DNA of 64,000 nucleotides from Paraburkholderia phosphatilytica (GTDB lineage Bacteria > Pseudomonadota > Gammaproteobacteria > Burkholderiales > Burkholderiaceae). Positions 26,585 to 35,379 of this stretch are shown piece after piece. The translations under genes were made by a program, and so were the position numbers. Where the stretch lies: NCBI RefSeq assembly GCF_003443895.1, contig NZ_QQOA01000008.1, forward strand, positions 183,703 to 247,702, given 5' to 3'. The notes below the pieces were generated by a model. That model was not told where the DNA came from, searched no databases, and was given only the letters and a program-made list of their open reading frames with translations. Numbering within the stretch: the stretch's first letter is position 1; each line of letters opens with the position of its first letter.

Positions 26585-27892
26585 ATGAGTCACGATACGC
26601 ATAGCGGCTCTAGTCCCGCTTCAGAGCCCGCTTCAGGGCCTGCCTCGAATTCCGATTCCGCGCAGTCCACGCTGCTCGATCGCAGCGACGTTCGCGTGAA
26701 GCATGCCGCCGGAATCGGCGACACCGTCTCCGCGTTCGTCGACCGGGTTCGCTCGGGCGACCTGGGTTCGCTGCCGGTCATCGTGGGCCTCGTCATCATC
26801 TGGACCGTGTTCACCAGCCTGAACCCGGTGTTTCTCTCGGCCGACAATCTCGTGAACCTGCTGTTCGACTGCTCGACGGTCGGCGTCATCTCGCTCGGCA
26901 TCGTCTGCGTGCTGCTGGTGGGCGAGATCGATCTGTCGGTCGGGTCGATGAGCGGCTTCGCATCGGCACTGGTCGGCGTGCTGTGGGTCAACGAAGGCTG
27001 GCCGGTGCTGCCCGCGATCGTCGTGGCTGTAGTGGTGGGCGCGGTGATCGGCGCGCTGTACGCGCTGCTGCTCAACCGGCTCGGCATGCCGAGCTTCGTG
27101 TCCACGCTCGCGGGTCTGCTCGCGATCCTCGGCATGCAGCTGTACGTGCTTGGTACAAACGGCTCGATCAACCTGCCGTACGGTTCGACGATGGTGGACT
27201 TCGGACAGCTGATGATCATTCCCGCTGTCGTGTCGCATCTGCTCGCGCTGCTGCCGGGTATCGCGATCATGCTGCTCGGCTTGCGCACGCGCGAACGACG
27301 GCGTGCCGCGCGTCTTTCCGCGCCTTCAGTGGGCAGCCTGCTTGCGCGCGCGGTGGCGATCACCGTGTTTCTCGAGGTCGTCGTCGCGTATCTGGATCGC
27401 GGACGCGGCGTGCCGTTGATGTTCGGCGTGTTCCTCGGTCTCGCCGTCGCGATGCACTACGCGTTGACGCGCACCCGCTGGGGCCGTTCGATGAACGCGG
27501 TCGGCGGCAATCGCGAAGCCGCGCGGCGCGCGGGCATCAAGGTCAGCGCCATCTACACCAGCGCATTCGTGCTGTGCGCGAGCCTCGCCTCGCTCGGCGG
27601 CGTGCTCACGGCGGCGCGGCTCGCGTCGGCGAGCCAGCAGGCCGGCACCGGCGACGTAAATCTCAACGCGATCGCGGCCGCGGTGATCGGCGGCACGAGT
27701 CTGTTCGGCGGCCGCGGCAGCGCGTGGTCGGCGGTGCTCGGCATCATCGTGATCCAGTCGATCGCGAGCGGCCTGACGCTGCTGAATCTGTCTTCGTCGC
27801 TGCGTTTCATGATCACGGGCGCGGTGCTGGCGATCGCGGTGATCGTGGATTCGCTCGCACGTCAGTCGCGCGTCAGCCATGGCCGCGCGTAA
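26585..27892 (+). CDS. Ribitol ABC transporter permease
   Basis: The 435-residue permease is of the RbsC/XylH type with 10 or more hydrophobic segments. Marks are LGIVCVLLVGEIDLSVGSMSGF, LLNRLGMPSFVSTLAG and the C-terminal GTSLFGGRGSAWSAVLGIIVI. ATG 26585 has AAAGGA upstream. The ATG at 26564 inside the ATPase gene lacks one. A long polar N-terminus (about 50 residues rich in Ser and Pro) precedes the first helix. Confidence 0.94.
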   Translation: MSHDTHSGSSPASEPASGPASNSDSAQSTLLDRSDVRVKHAAGIGDTVSAFVDRVRSGDLGSLPVIVGLVIIWTVFTSLNPVFLSADNLVNLLFDCSTVGVISLGIVCVLLVGEIDLSVGSMSGFASALVGVLWVNEGWPVLPAIVVAVVVGAVIGALYALLLNRLGMPSFVSTLAGLLAILGMQLYVLGTNGSINLPYGSTMVDFGQLMIIPAVVSHLLALLPGIAIMLLGLRTRERRRAARLSAPSVGSLLARAVAITVFLEVVVAYLDRGRGVPLMFGVFLGLAVAMHYALTRTRWGRSMNAVGGNREAARRAGIKVSAIYTSAFVLCASLASLGGVLTAARLASASQQAGTGDVNLNAIAAAVIGGTSLFGGRGSAWSAVLGIIVIQSIASGLTLLNLSSSLRFMITGAVLAIAVIVDSLARQSRVSHGRA

Positions 27893-27937
27893 CGAACGCA
27901 GATAGCACGAAATTGAAGCCATCAAGGAGAGTCGTTC

Positions 27938-28666
27938 ATGTCTGAATCCATCAACGGAAAGGTTGCCGCGATCACCGGCGCGGCCTCGGGTATCGGCCTC
28001 GAGTGCGCGCGCACGCTGGTCAGTGAAGGCGTGAAGGTCGTGCTGATCGACCGCGCGAAAGACCGGCTCGCCGCCTGCTGCGCGGAACTCGGCCCGAATG
28101 CGTTCCCGCTCGCTGTCGACCTGCTGAAGCCCGCGGAAGTGTCGGGCATGTTGCCGGAGATCCTGCGTCTTGCGGGCGGTCTCGACATCTTCCATGCGAA
28201 TGCCGGTGCCTATATTGGCGGCGAAATCGTGAACGGCGACCCGGACGAATGGGACCGCATGCTGAACCTGAACATCAACGCCGCGTTCCGTTCCGTGCAT
28301 GCCGTGCTGCCGCACATGGTCGCGCAGAAGTCGGGCGATATCCTGTTCACCAGTTCGGTGGCGGGCGTCGTGCCGGTGGTGTGGGAACCGATCTACGCCG
28401 CGTCCAAATTTGCGGTGCAGGCGTTCGTGCATACCACGCGGCGTCAGGTCGCGAAGCACGGCGTGCGGATGGGCGCCGTGTTGCCGGGACCGGTCGTCAC
28501 GGCGCTGCTCGACGACTGGCCGAAGGCGAAGATGGAAGAAGCGCTCGCATCCGGCAGCCTGATGCAGCCGAAGGAAGTGGCCGATGCGGTGCTCTTCATG
28601 CTGACGCGGCCGCGCAACGTGACGATCCGCGACCTCGTGATCCTGCCCAACAGCGTCGATCTCTGA
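27938..28666 (+). CDS. rbtD: Ribitol 2-dehydrogenase
   Basis: The 242-residue SDR oxidises ribitol to D-ribulose. It matches Klebsiella RbtD over long blocks: [88 protein letters not shown] and VILPNSVDL at the end. Active-site Ser, Tyr (YAASK) and Lys are present. The gene is 45 bp after the permease and 8 bp before the kinase, completing uptake, oxidation and phosphorylation of ribitol. Confidence 0.95.
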   Translation: MSESINGKVAAITGAASGIGLECARTLVSEGVKVVLIDRAKDRLAACCAELGPNAFPLAVDLLKPAEVSGMLPEILRLAGGLDIFHANAGAYIGGEIVNGDPDEWDRMLNLNINAAFRSVHAVLPHMVAQKSGDILFTSSVAGVVPVVWEPIYAASKFAVQAFVHTTRRQVAKHGVRMGAVLPGPVVTALLDDWPKAKMEEALASGSLMQPKEVADAVLFMLTRPRNVTIRDLVILPNSVDL

Positions 28667-28674
28667 GTGCGACC

Positions 28675-30309
28675 ATGACTTCTGAAAGCACGAACGCCGA
28701 TCCAGTGCAAGGCACGCGTTACGTAATCGGCGTGGACGTCGGCACCGGCAGCGCGCGCGCCGGCATTTTCGATTCCGCCGGCCGCATGGTGGGCACCGGC
28801 AAGCACAACATCACGCTGTTCCATGCAAGCGGCGCGATCGTCGAGCAGTCGAGCAGCGAGATCTGGCGCGCGGTCTGTCACGCTGTGAGAGAAGCGCTGG
28901 CGCAGGCCGCGATACGGCCGGAGCAGGTTGCCGGCATCGGCTTCGATGCAACCTGTTCGCTGGTGGTGCTGGGCGAGGGCGGTGCGCCGCTGCCGGTGGG
29001 GCCATCCGAACAGCCGGAGCGCGACATCATCGTGTGGATGGATCATCGCGCGGTCGGGCAGGCGGAACGCATCAACGAAATGGGTCACGCCGTGCTGAAA
29101 TTCGTCGGCGGCAGGATCTCACCGGAGATGGAAACGCCGAAGCTGCTCTGGCTGCTCGAAAACCGGCCGCACGTGTTCGCATCGGCATGGCAGTTTTTCG
29201 ACCTGACCGATTTTCTGACGTGGCGCGCGAGCGGCGATCTCGCGCGCTCCACCTGCACGATCACGTGCAAATGGACCTATCTCGCACATGAGCGGCGCTG
29301 GGACGACAGCTACTTCCGCGCGGTCGGTCTCGGCGTGCTCGCCGACGAGGCGTTCAAGCGCATCGGTGAACGGGCGGTCGAGCCGGGTACGCGGCTCGGC
29401 AACGGCTTGACCGAGCAGGCCGCGGCGGAACTCGGCCTCGCAGCAGGAACGCCGGTGGCCGCGGGCGCGATCGATGCGCACGCCGGTGGCATCGGCACGG
29501 TCGGCGCCGACGGCAAACCCGAGTCGTGTCTCGCGTATGTGTTCGGCACGTCGTCGTGCACGATGACCACGACCCGCGATCCCGTGTTCGTGCCCGGCGT
29601 GTGGGGGCCGTACTTCTCGGCGATGGTGCCGGAAGCATGGCTCAACGAAGGTGGCCAGTCGGTGGCGGGCGCTGCGATCGAGCGGCTCCTGTCGATGCAT
29701 CCGCTCGCGCCCGAAGCGCAACGCCGCGCGGAGAGCGAAGGGCAGTCGCTGCCGGCGATGCTCGCGAGTCTCGCGGCACAGGTAACGGATGGATTGTCCG
29801 CCGCGGTCCGGCTCGCGGACGGTCTGCACGTCGTGCCGGAATTTCTCGGCAACCGCGCGCCGTTCGCCGATCCCAACGCGCGAGCCGCGATTGTGGGGCT
29901 CGGCATGGAAACCGACATGGACAGCCTGGTCGCGCTGTACATCGCCGGCATCTGCGGCATCGGTTACGGCTTGCGGCAGATCATCGATGCGCAGGCGCGC
30001 GCCGGCGCGCCGATCGAGCGCATAGTGATCAGCGGCGGAGCGGGGCGGCTCGATCTCGTGCGCCAGCTTCTTGCCGATGCGACGGGCAAACCGGTGCTGG
30101 CCACCGAGGCCGACGAGCCCGTGCTGCTCGGCGCGGCGATGCTGGGGAGCGTGGCAGGCGGACTGTCCCGCGACGTGCGTTCCGCGATGACCGGCATGTC
30201 GCGCATCAGCACCGTCTATGCGCCCGACGCAGGCGCCGTTGCCGCGGTACACGACGCGCGCTTCAGTGCGTTCCTGCAGTTGCAGGATGTCGCGAGGCGG
30301 ATTCGGTAG
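28675..30309 (+). CDS. rbtK: D-ribulokinase (FGGY family)
   Basis: The 544-residue FGGY kinase has YVIGVDVGTGSARAGIFD, the DATCSLV loop, AIDAHAGGIGTVG and a C-terminal ISGGAGRLDLVRQLLAD ATP site. Length fits ribulokinase-type FGGY proteins. It follows rbtD at 8 bp and would turn D-ribulose into D-ribulose 5-phosphate for the pentose phosphate pathway. Other FGGY specificities are possible from sequence alone, but the rbtD partner decides. Confidence 0.9.
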   Translation: MTSESTNADPVQGTRYVIGVDVGTGSARAGIFDSAGRMVGTGKHNITLFHASGAIVEQSSSEIWRAVCHAVREALAQAAIRPEQVAGIGFDATCSLVVLGEGGAPLPVGPSEQPERDIIVWMDHRAVGQAERINEMGHAVLKFVGGRISPEMETPKLLWLLENRPHVFASAWQFFDLTDFLTWRASGDLARSTCTITCKWTYLAHERRWDDSYFRAVGLGVLADEAFKRIGERAVEPGTRLGNGLTEQAAAELGLAAGTPVAAGAIDAHAGGIGTVGADGKPESCLAYVFGTSSCTMTTTRDPVFVPGVWGPYFSAMVPEAWLNEGGQSVAGAAIERLLSMHPLAPEAQRRAESEGQSLPAMLASLAAQVTDGLSAAVRLADGLHVVPEFLGNRAPFADPNARAAIVGLGMETDMDSLVALYIAGICGIGYGLRQIIDAQARAGAPIERIVISGGAGRLDLVRQLLADATGKPVLATEADEPVLLGAAMLGSVAGGLSRDVRSAMTGMSRISTVYAPDAGAVAAVHDARFSAFLQLQDVARRIR

Positions 30310-30760
30310 CGCGGGAAAATCTGACCGCTCGTCCGCGGGCGGCGACCATTGTTTCCGATCTCTCCGGGGCGACTGCCCGCCCCAATTCCACCATTTCCGC
30401 AATCACCCGCATATCAGTCGGTTAAACCTTCCGGGTTTCACCTGATACGTCTCGTATTTACAATTAGTTACGTGTAATTTACCGAATAAAAATCAAGAAT
30501 TGGAAAGGAGTATTTTTCTGACATAAAGCCAGACTATTCCACGAGACAAAACGAGTGCACGTGCATTTGATTATACAAATCAATTGCTTAGACGAAATTT
30601 AGAAGATCTTGCAGTCACTTTTCCCGAAAAAATAACGTTTCGCGATGTTCTTTTTCCTGAGATTTTCGTTACTTTTTTCAGATGAATTCAAAAATCGGTA
30701 AAAAATCGCAATAATCGTATTTATACTGCGCCCCGTTCGGTAATTATCGGGAGAGGGACG
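30310..30760. other. AT-rich intergenic region without a gene
   Basis: From about 30430 to 30740 the base composition switches visibly to A+T-rich, unlike any other stretch of the window. I find no open frame with a start and ribosome site, although AAGGAG occurs near 30504 with no start codon at the right distance. TATACT at 30722-30727 may be a -10 for the hydrolase gene, but no matching -35 is evident. The region may hold promoter sites, a nucleoid-protein binding tract or remnants of transferred DNA. Confidence 0.7.
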
Positions 30761-32689
30761 GTGGGAGCAGAGGTCAAGGCAGGTAAGAACGCCGCAGTGG
30801 CGGTAACGGGTGGCGCGGTTCCGCCCGCACGCGTGGGAATGCGTGGCGCAGTATCGTCGGACAACTCGCTGGCCACGCGCCGCCGCTTTCTCGCCGGGCT
30901 GTTCGCCGGTGCGGGCAGCGCAGTGCTGGCAGCGTGCGGCGGCGGTTCGACGGGCAGCAGCGTGACGGGCACGGGCACCTCGACGGCCAATGCTTCGATG
31001 TCACAGCGCGCAGCGGCAACCGCAACGCTCAGCGAATCGGCGTCGGGCACGACCGTGCCATCCGCGTCGTACATCGTTGACGGCAATCTGGTGAAGTGGA
31101 CGCTGTCGAGCGGCGCGGTGCTGCGCGCGGGCGCGAACACGGGCTGCCCGGTGACGGCGACCTTGATCCTCTACTACAACCACACGATCTACGCGGCGAA
31201 CTCCGCGGGCGCGTTCTACATCAACCAGAACAACGTCTGGTCGGCGACCCAGGACCCGCGCGAATCCTCGCAGGGCACCATCGTGCCGCCGGCCGCGAGC
31301 CTCATCGACGGCAACGGTGTGGCTTGGACGCTCAACGCGGGCACGGTGTACCGCAAGGGCGTGAACACCTACTGCCCGGTGCTCGCATCGTGGATCCTGT
31401 ACTGGAACCACACGGTCTACGCGGAAGACGCGTCGGGCCTCTGGTACGTGAATCAGGCTGGCTCCTGGCTCTCGACGTACGACCCGCGCGAATCGGCGTC
31501 GGGCACGACCGTGCCGCCGTCGAGCGCGATCACCGACGGCGTCAGCATCCCCTGGACGCTGTCGAACGGTGCGGTGCTGCGCAACGGCGTGAACACCGGC
31601 TGCCCGGTCGCCGCGTCGCTCGTGCTGTACTGGAACCACACGATCTACGCGTGCGACGCGAGCGGCCACTGGTACATCAACCAGGCCAATGTGTGGAGCG
31701 CATCGAGCGACCCGCGTAACGCGACGTCGTCGACGGTGGCGAACGCGGCGGCAAGCAGCGCGCTGTTCTACGGCATGAACGGCCACATGGCGTGGACCTC
31801 GGGCATCTACAAGACGATGACGGCCGCGCAGCAGGTCGCGATCCTGCAGGACCTCGGCGTGACCAACTATCGCGCCGACGTCGCGGACTCCGGCATGGCG
31901 CAGACGGTTGCCAACGCACTGAACGGCGCGTTCAAGGGCAGCGGCATTTCGATCCTGCCGTGTATCAACCCGATGAACTGGGATCAGACCTCGTCGGAGA
32001 GCACGTCGTACGCGTACGGCTACCAGCTCGCGCAATCGATCGCGCAGGTGCTGAAGGGCCTCGTGAGCGTCATCGAGTGCGGTAACGAACTGGACGCGAA
32101 CGGCGTGGAATCGACGGGCGCGGGCAACTCGCCGGCCGACTACAACCCGGCGTACTGGCCGGCGTTCCGCGGCGTGATCCGCGGCATGATCGACGGCGTG
32201 AAGTCGGTCGACCCGACTATCAAGTGCGGCGTGAACGTGGGCATTCCGCTCGACTACACGGCGCTGCAGATGCTGTGGAACGGCCAGACGCCGAACGGCA
32301 CGGCCACGCCGACCTCGGGCGCCACGCCACTGCAATGGGACGTCACGATGTACCACTGGTACGAGACGTCCGGCGACATCGTGCGTGCGGGCTCGCAGGG
32401 TCTCACGAACGTGCTGCAGATTCTCGCGACCTCGTTCGGCAAGCCGATCTGGATCACGGAGTGGGGCTATTACACCGGCGACACCGCGGCGAACCAGGCG
32501 GCGTACGTGAGCAACACGCTGAAGGAGTACTACTCGCTGCGGAACACGTACAACCTGCAGGCGGTGTTCATGTACGAGCTGATCGACATGGGCGGCGGCG
32601 ACGACTTCGGCGTGCTGCTGGCGGATGGCGTCACGCACAAATCGTCGTACGCGGCGTACAAGAACTTCACGGCGGCCAACGCGGTTTAA
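30761..32689 (+). CDS. Tat-exported lipoprotein: three 76-residue repeats plus clan GH-A glycoside hydrolase domain
   Basis: The 642-residue protein has a twin-arginine signal (ATRRRFLAGLFAGAG) and lipobox LAAC (Cys59). Residues 92-319 are three repeats of exactly 76 residues. Each has WTL-(S/N)-GxVxRxGxNTxCPV and LY-NHT-YA; they could bind glycan. Residues 330-642 look like a TIM-barrel hydrolase of clan GH-A: IECGNELD gives acid/base Glu443 and WITEWGYY gives nucleophile Glu567. GTG 30761 is supported by GAGAGG; ATG 30839 would give a more usual Tat n-region but has no RBS. Role in polysaccharide processing at the cell surface is inferred. Confidence 0.8.
   Translation: MGAEVKAGKNAAVAVTGGAVPPARVGMRGAVSSDNSLATRRRFLAGLFAGAGSAVLAACGGGSTGSSVTGTGTSTANASMSQRAAATATLSESASGTTVPSASYIVDGNLVKWTLSSGAVLRAGANTGCPVTATLILYYNHTIYAANSAGAFYINQNNVWSATQDPRESSQGTIVPPAASLIDGNGVAWTLNAGTVYRKGVNTYCPVLASWILYWNHTVYAEDASGLWYVNQAGSWLSTYDPRESASGTTVPPSSAITDGVSIPWTLSNGAVLRNGVNTGCPVAASLVLYWNHTIYACDASGHWYINQANVWSASSDPRNATSSTVANAAASSALFYGMNGHMAWTSGIYKTMTAAQQVAILQDLGVTNYRADVADSGMAQTVANALNGAFKGSGISILPCINPMNWDQTSSESTSYAYGYQLAQSIAQVLKGLVSVIECGNELDANGVESTGAGNSPADYNPAYWPAFRGVIRGMIDGVKSVDPTIKCGVNVGIPLDYTALQMLWNGQTPNGTATPTSGATPLQWDVTMYHWYETSGDIVRAGSQGLTNVLQILATSFGKPIWITEWGYYTGDTAANQAAYVSNTLKEYYSLRNTYNLQAVFMYELIDMGGGDDFGVLLADGVTHKSSYAAYKNFTAANAV
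31034..31717 (+). repeat. Three in-frame direct repeats of 228 bp
   Basis: Units at 31034-31261, 31262-31489 and 31490-31717, each encoding 76 residues beginning Glu-Ser and ending DPR. They are similar but not identical at DNA level, so the duplication is not recent. Confidence 0.85.
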
Positions 32690-32717
32690 GCAGTCCGCCG
32701 AAGTGATGAGGTTGAGC

Positions 32718-32743
32718 GGGGCCCGGCGTGATTGCCGGGCCCC
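32718..32743 (+). terminator. Strong hairpin terminator after the glycoside hydrolase gene
   Basis: GGGGCCCGGC and GCCGGGCCCC pair perfectly over 10 bp with a 6-nt loop, starting 28 bp after the stop codon; GTTGTCGTTG follows, a poor but present T-rich tail. Confidence 0.75.
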
Positions 32744-32940
32744 GTTGTCGTTGATACGCGCTTCCCGCGAGTGACGACAGACCGGTCGGCACGCAGGGTG
32801 TTCTCCTTACGGCGGGGTTTCATCGGGCGGCGCGATGGAAGTTGTGTGGCATAGTCGCACACCGTTGCGGTTGCATCGACGCGTGGGTTCCGATGGCCAT
32901 TTCAGGCGATCCCTACGTATCGGGTCCTTCAGACTTCGCA

Positions 32941-32983
32941 GGATGCGACCGTAAACACACGGACTTAGTGCAGGGTCGCATCC
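32941..32983 (+). promoter_or_regulatory. Leader inverted repeat upstream of the EIIC-EAL gene
   Basis: GGATGCGACC and GGTCGCATCC pair perfectly over 10 bp around a 23-nt loop, ending 34 bp before the chosen ATG and 13 bp before an in-frame GTG. No known riboswitch pattern is recognised. Confidence 0.45.
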
Positions 32984-33017
32984 CGCGCGCCATCCTGTGT
33001 CGCCCCAACCCGACCGC

Positions 33018-35243
33018 ATGTCGAAGCCGATGACCGATGAAACCCCAGCGCGCTCGATCCGCCTGCTTGCCATAGCGGAACGCATCGACCGGATGCCGCT
33101 CACGATCGCGATCCGGCGCGGGCTTGCCCTGCCGCTTCCGCTCATCATGACCGGCGCGCTGACGCTGCTGCTGCGCTATCCGCCTACCGCGGCGATCAGC
33201 CGTCTTTCCTCGCAGCTGTTCGGGCCGCAGTTCGACTATCTGTGCGACAGCGTGATCGCCGGGACCTTCGGCATCGGGTCGCTGGTTGCACTATTTGGGT
33301 TTGCGTACGCGCTCACGCAGCTTCACAACCAGCGTGTGGGATACCGCTTCGTCGACCCGACGATCACCGTCGTCGTTGCGCTGTCCTGCTTCTTCACGAT
33401 CGTCGCGCCTGTTAGTCCGAACAGCAGCGCCAGCCTGATGGCGTCGCTGTCCATCGGCCAGGGGCTGTTCCAGGCGCTGCTGATCGCGATTCTCAGCGGC
33501 AGCCTGTTTCTCAGGCTCTGCAGCGTCCGCTACCTGCGTATTCCGTTCAACCGGATCAGCAACGACACGCTGGTGGGCGACGTGTTTACCGTGCTGCCGG
33601 CCGCGATGGTCACTGTGCTGTGCTTCGTGGTGTTGAAGGCGATGCTGGTGTGGGTGTGGTTTCCGGTCTTGCAGACCGTGCAGAACGCGCTCGTCGCTTC
33701 GCCCGTCACGCAGCTTTCCAACAGCCTCGTGTTCGGTCTCGCGTACGAGACGGCGACCCAGGTGCTGTGGCTCTTCGGCATTCATGGTCCCAACGCGCTG
33801 TACGCGATCCAGCAGCACGTGCTCGCGCCCGCAGCGGACGCGAACGTGCGCGCACTCGCGAGCGGCGCCACGCCGCCGTTCATCTTCACGTTCGACTTCT
33901 TTTCGGTCTTCGCGCGCATGGGCGGGTCCGGCGGCACGCTGAGCCTGATCGTCGCGTTGCTGGCAGGCGGGCGCACGCGGCATGGCCGCAAGCTCGCGCT
34001 CTTCATGCTGGTGCCCGCGCTCTGCAACGTGAACGAACCCTTGCTGTTCGGCTTGCCGCTGGTGCTCAATCCCGTCTACGCGATTCCGTTCATTCTCGCG
34101 CCGTGCGTGCAGGTGCTGATTGCGTGGCTCGCGATCGTCGCGCACCTGATGCCGAAGGCTGGCTACAGCGTCGTATGGACGACGCCTGCGCTCTACAGCG
34201 GTTATGCGGCAACCGGGTCGTTCGCGGGCGTGCTGGTGCAGTTGCTCGCGCTCGCGGCGGGCACGCTGATCTACATTCCGTTCGTCCGCATTGCGGAAGA
34301 TCTGGCGCGCAGGAAAGGCAAGGACGTGCTGGCATCGCTGCTGCGCGTGACCGAGTCTCCGGATGGCGGCCAGAAGCTCAAGCGCTGCCTCGACCTGCCG
34401 GGCGAAGAGGGCCGCATGGCGATGGCGCTCGCGAGCGATCTGCACAGCGCGGTCGATGCGGAACGGCAGATGTTTCTGGAGTTCCAGCCGCAGATCGATT
34501 CGCGCACCGGGCGGGTGTTCGGCGCCGAGGCGTTGCTGCGCTGGGAGCATCCTTCGTTGGGCCGCGTGCCGCCGCCTGTCACGATCGCGCTCGCGGACGA
34601 CGTCGACCAGATCGACCGGCTCGGCATGCGTGTGCTGACGCTCGCGTGCCGCCAACGCGTTGCGTGGCGCGACAGATTGCCGGACGACTTCACGATAGCC
34701 GTGAATCTGTCGCCTCGTCAGCTGACCAACCCGCGCTTTCACGACGACGTGATCGACATGCTGCACCGGGAGCAGCTGTCGCCCACGCTGCTCGAACTCG
34801 AGATCACGGAATCCACCGTGCTGCTGCCGGATGTGAACACGATCGGCAATCTGCGACGGCTTCGCGAAGCGGGCGTCAAGATCGCGCTCGACGACTTCGG
34901 CATGGGGCACACGTCGCTGCACTATCTGCGCGAATTGCCGCTGGATACCGTGAAAATCGACCGGTCGCTCGCGGACGTGAAACCCGGCAGCGTGAACGAA
35001 CACATCATCCGCAGCATTGCCGAGCTGAGCCGCACGCTCAATCTGCTGCTGGTGGTGGAAGGCGTGGAAACCGAGCGTCAGTTGAAGAGTCTCTCGGCGC
35101 TAGGCTGCCACCGCTTTCAGGGCTATTTTTTCGCGCGGCCGCTCGCTGCCGGCATCTGCGCGGATTTCGTCGACGACGCGCATCGCGAGAGCCGCTTCGC
35201 GATGCAGGCGGGCGATGCCTTCATTGTCCGTAACGCACGGTAA
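33018..35243 (+). CDS. PTS EIIC (lactose/cellobiose type) fused to an EAL c-di-GMP phosphodiesterase
   Basis: The 741-residue fusion has residues 1-430 as a PTS EIIC membrane domain of the CelB/ChbC family. It retains the sugar-contact motifs FGIHGPNAL (His256) and NEPLLFGLPLVLNP (Glu340). Residues 470-735 are an EAL domain with EALLRW (Glu504), NLSPRQL, ELEITES, LDDFGMG (Asp625-626), VKIDRS, VEGVET and FQGYFFARP. All metal and catalytic positions I know are kept, so c-di-GMP hydrolysis is expected. No EIIA or EIIB gene is nearby, so the membrane part may sense sugar or chitobiose-like ligands instead of transporting it. The start is uncertain (ATG 33018 or 33030, GTG 32997; no good RBS). Confidence 0.88.
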   Translation: MSKPMTDETPARSIRLLAIAERIDRMPLTIAIRRGLALPLPLIMTGALTLLLRYPPTAAISRLSSQLFGPQFDYLCDSVIAGTFGIGSLVALFGFAYALTQLHNQRVGYRFVDPTITVVVALSCFFTIVAPVSPNSSASLMASLSIGQGLFQALLIAILSGSLFLRLCSVRYLRIPFNRISNDTLVGDVFTVLPAAMVTVLCFVVLKAMLVWVWFPVLQTVQNALVASPVTQLSNSLVFGLAYETATQVLWLFGIHGPNALYAIQQHVLAPAADANVRALASGATPPFIFTFDFFSVFARMGGSGGTLSLIVALLAGGRTRHGRKLALFMLVPALCNVNEPLLFGLPLVLNPVYAIPFILAPCVQVLIAWLAIVAHLMPKAGYSVVWTTPALYSGYAATGSFAGVLVQLLALAAGTLIYIPFVRIAEDLARRKGKDVLASLLRVTESPDGGQKLKRCLDLPGEEGRMAMALASDLHSAVDAERQMFLEFQPQIDSRTGRVFGAEALLRWEHPSLGRVPPPVTIALADDVDQIDRLGMRVLTLACRQRVAWRDRLPDDFTIAVNLSPRQLTNPRFHDDVIDMLHREQLSPTLLELEITESTVLLPDVNTIGNLRRLREAGVKIALDDFGMGHTSLHYLRELPLDTVKIDRSLADVKPGSVNEHIIRSIAELSRTLNLLLVVEGVETERQLKSLSALGCHRFQGYFFARPLAAGICADFVDDAHRESRFAMQAGDAFIVRNAR

Positions 35244-35379
35244 ATCGCGGTAAAGGTTGACGCGGGTCTGCCGGTCAACGCGACCGGTCTTTGCATCGTT
35301 TCCCGATGGACGAGGGCGGGCGCTTCGTGACGTGTGGAGCGCTCCGGGTCTATCAAGGATGAGGTGAAGGAGGCCGTCA

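Larger units (their letters stand above)
32690..33017. other. Intergenic region with terminator and leader hairpin, no gene
   Basis: The 328-bp stretch holds the terminator of the hydrolase gene at 32718-32743 and an inverted repeat at 32941-32983 close to the EIIC-EAL start. I see no plausible coding frame between them. Confidence 0.6.

Noticed and set aside
23293..26586. Very long minus-strand open frame (over 1000 codons) opposite the araC/ribitol transporter genes
   Set aside because: Arg- and His-rich translation without domains, lying antisense to well-supported genes; an effect of high GC at third codon positions.
30500..30540. AAGGAG motif in the AT-rich island as the ribosome site of a small gene
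   Set aside because: No ATG, GTG or TTG at a suitable distance opens more than a few codons.
32951..33017. c-di-GMP riboswitch ahead of the EIIC-EAL gene
   Set aside because: The conserved GEMM-type core sequences are not present; only a simple inverted repeat is seen.
35256..35279. GTTGAC-N12-GTCAAC dyad after the EIIC-EAL gene as a terminator
   Set aside because: Short 6-bp arms with a long loop and no T-run; kept neither as terminator nor as operator.
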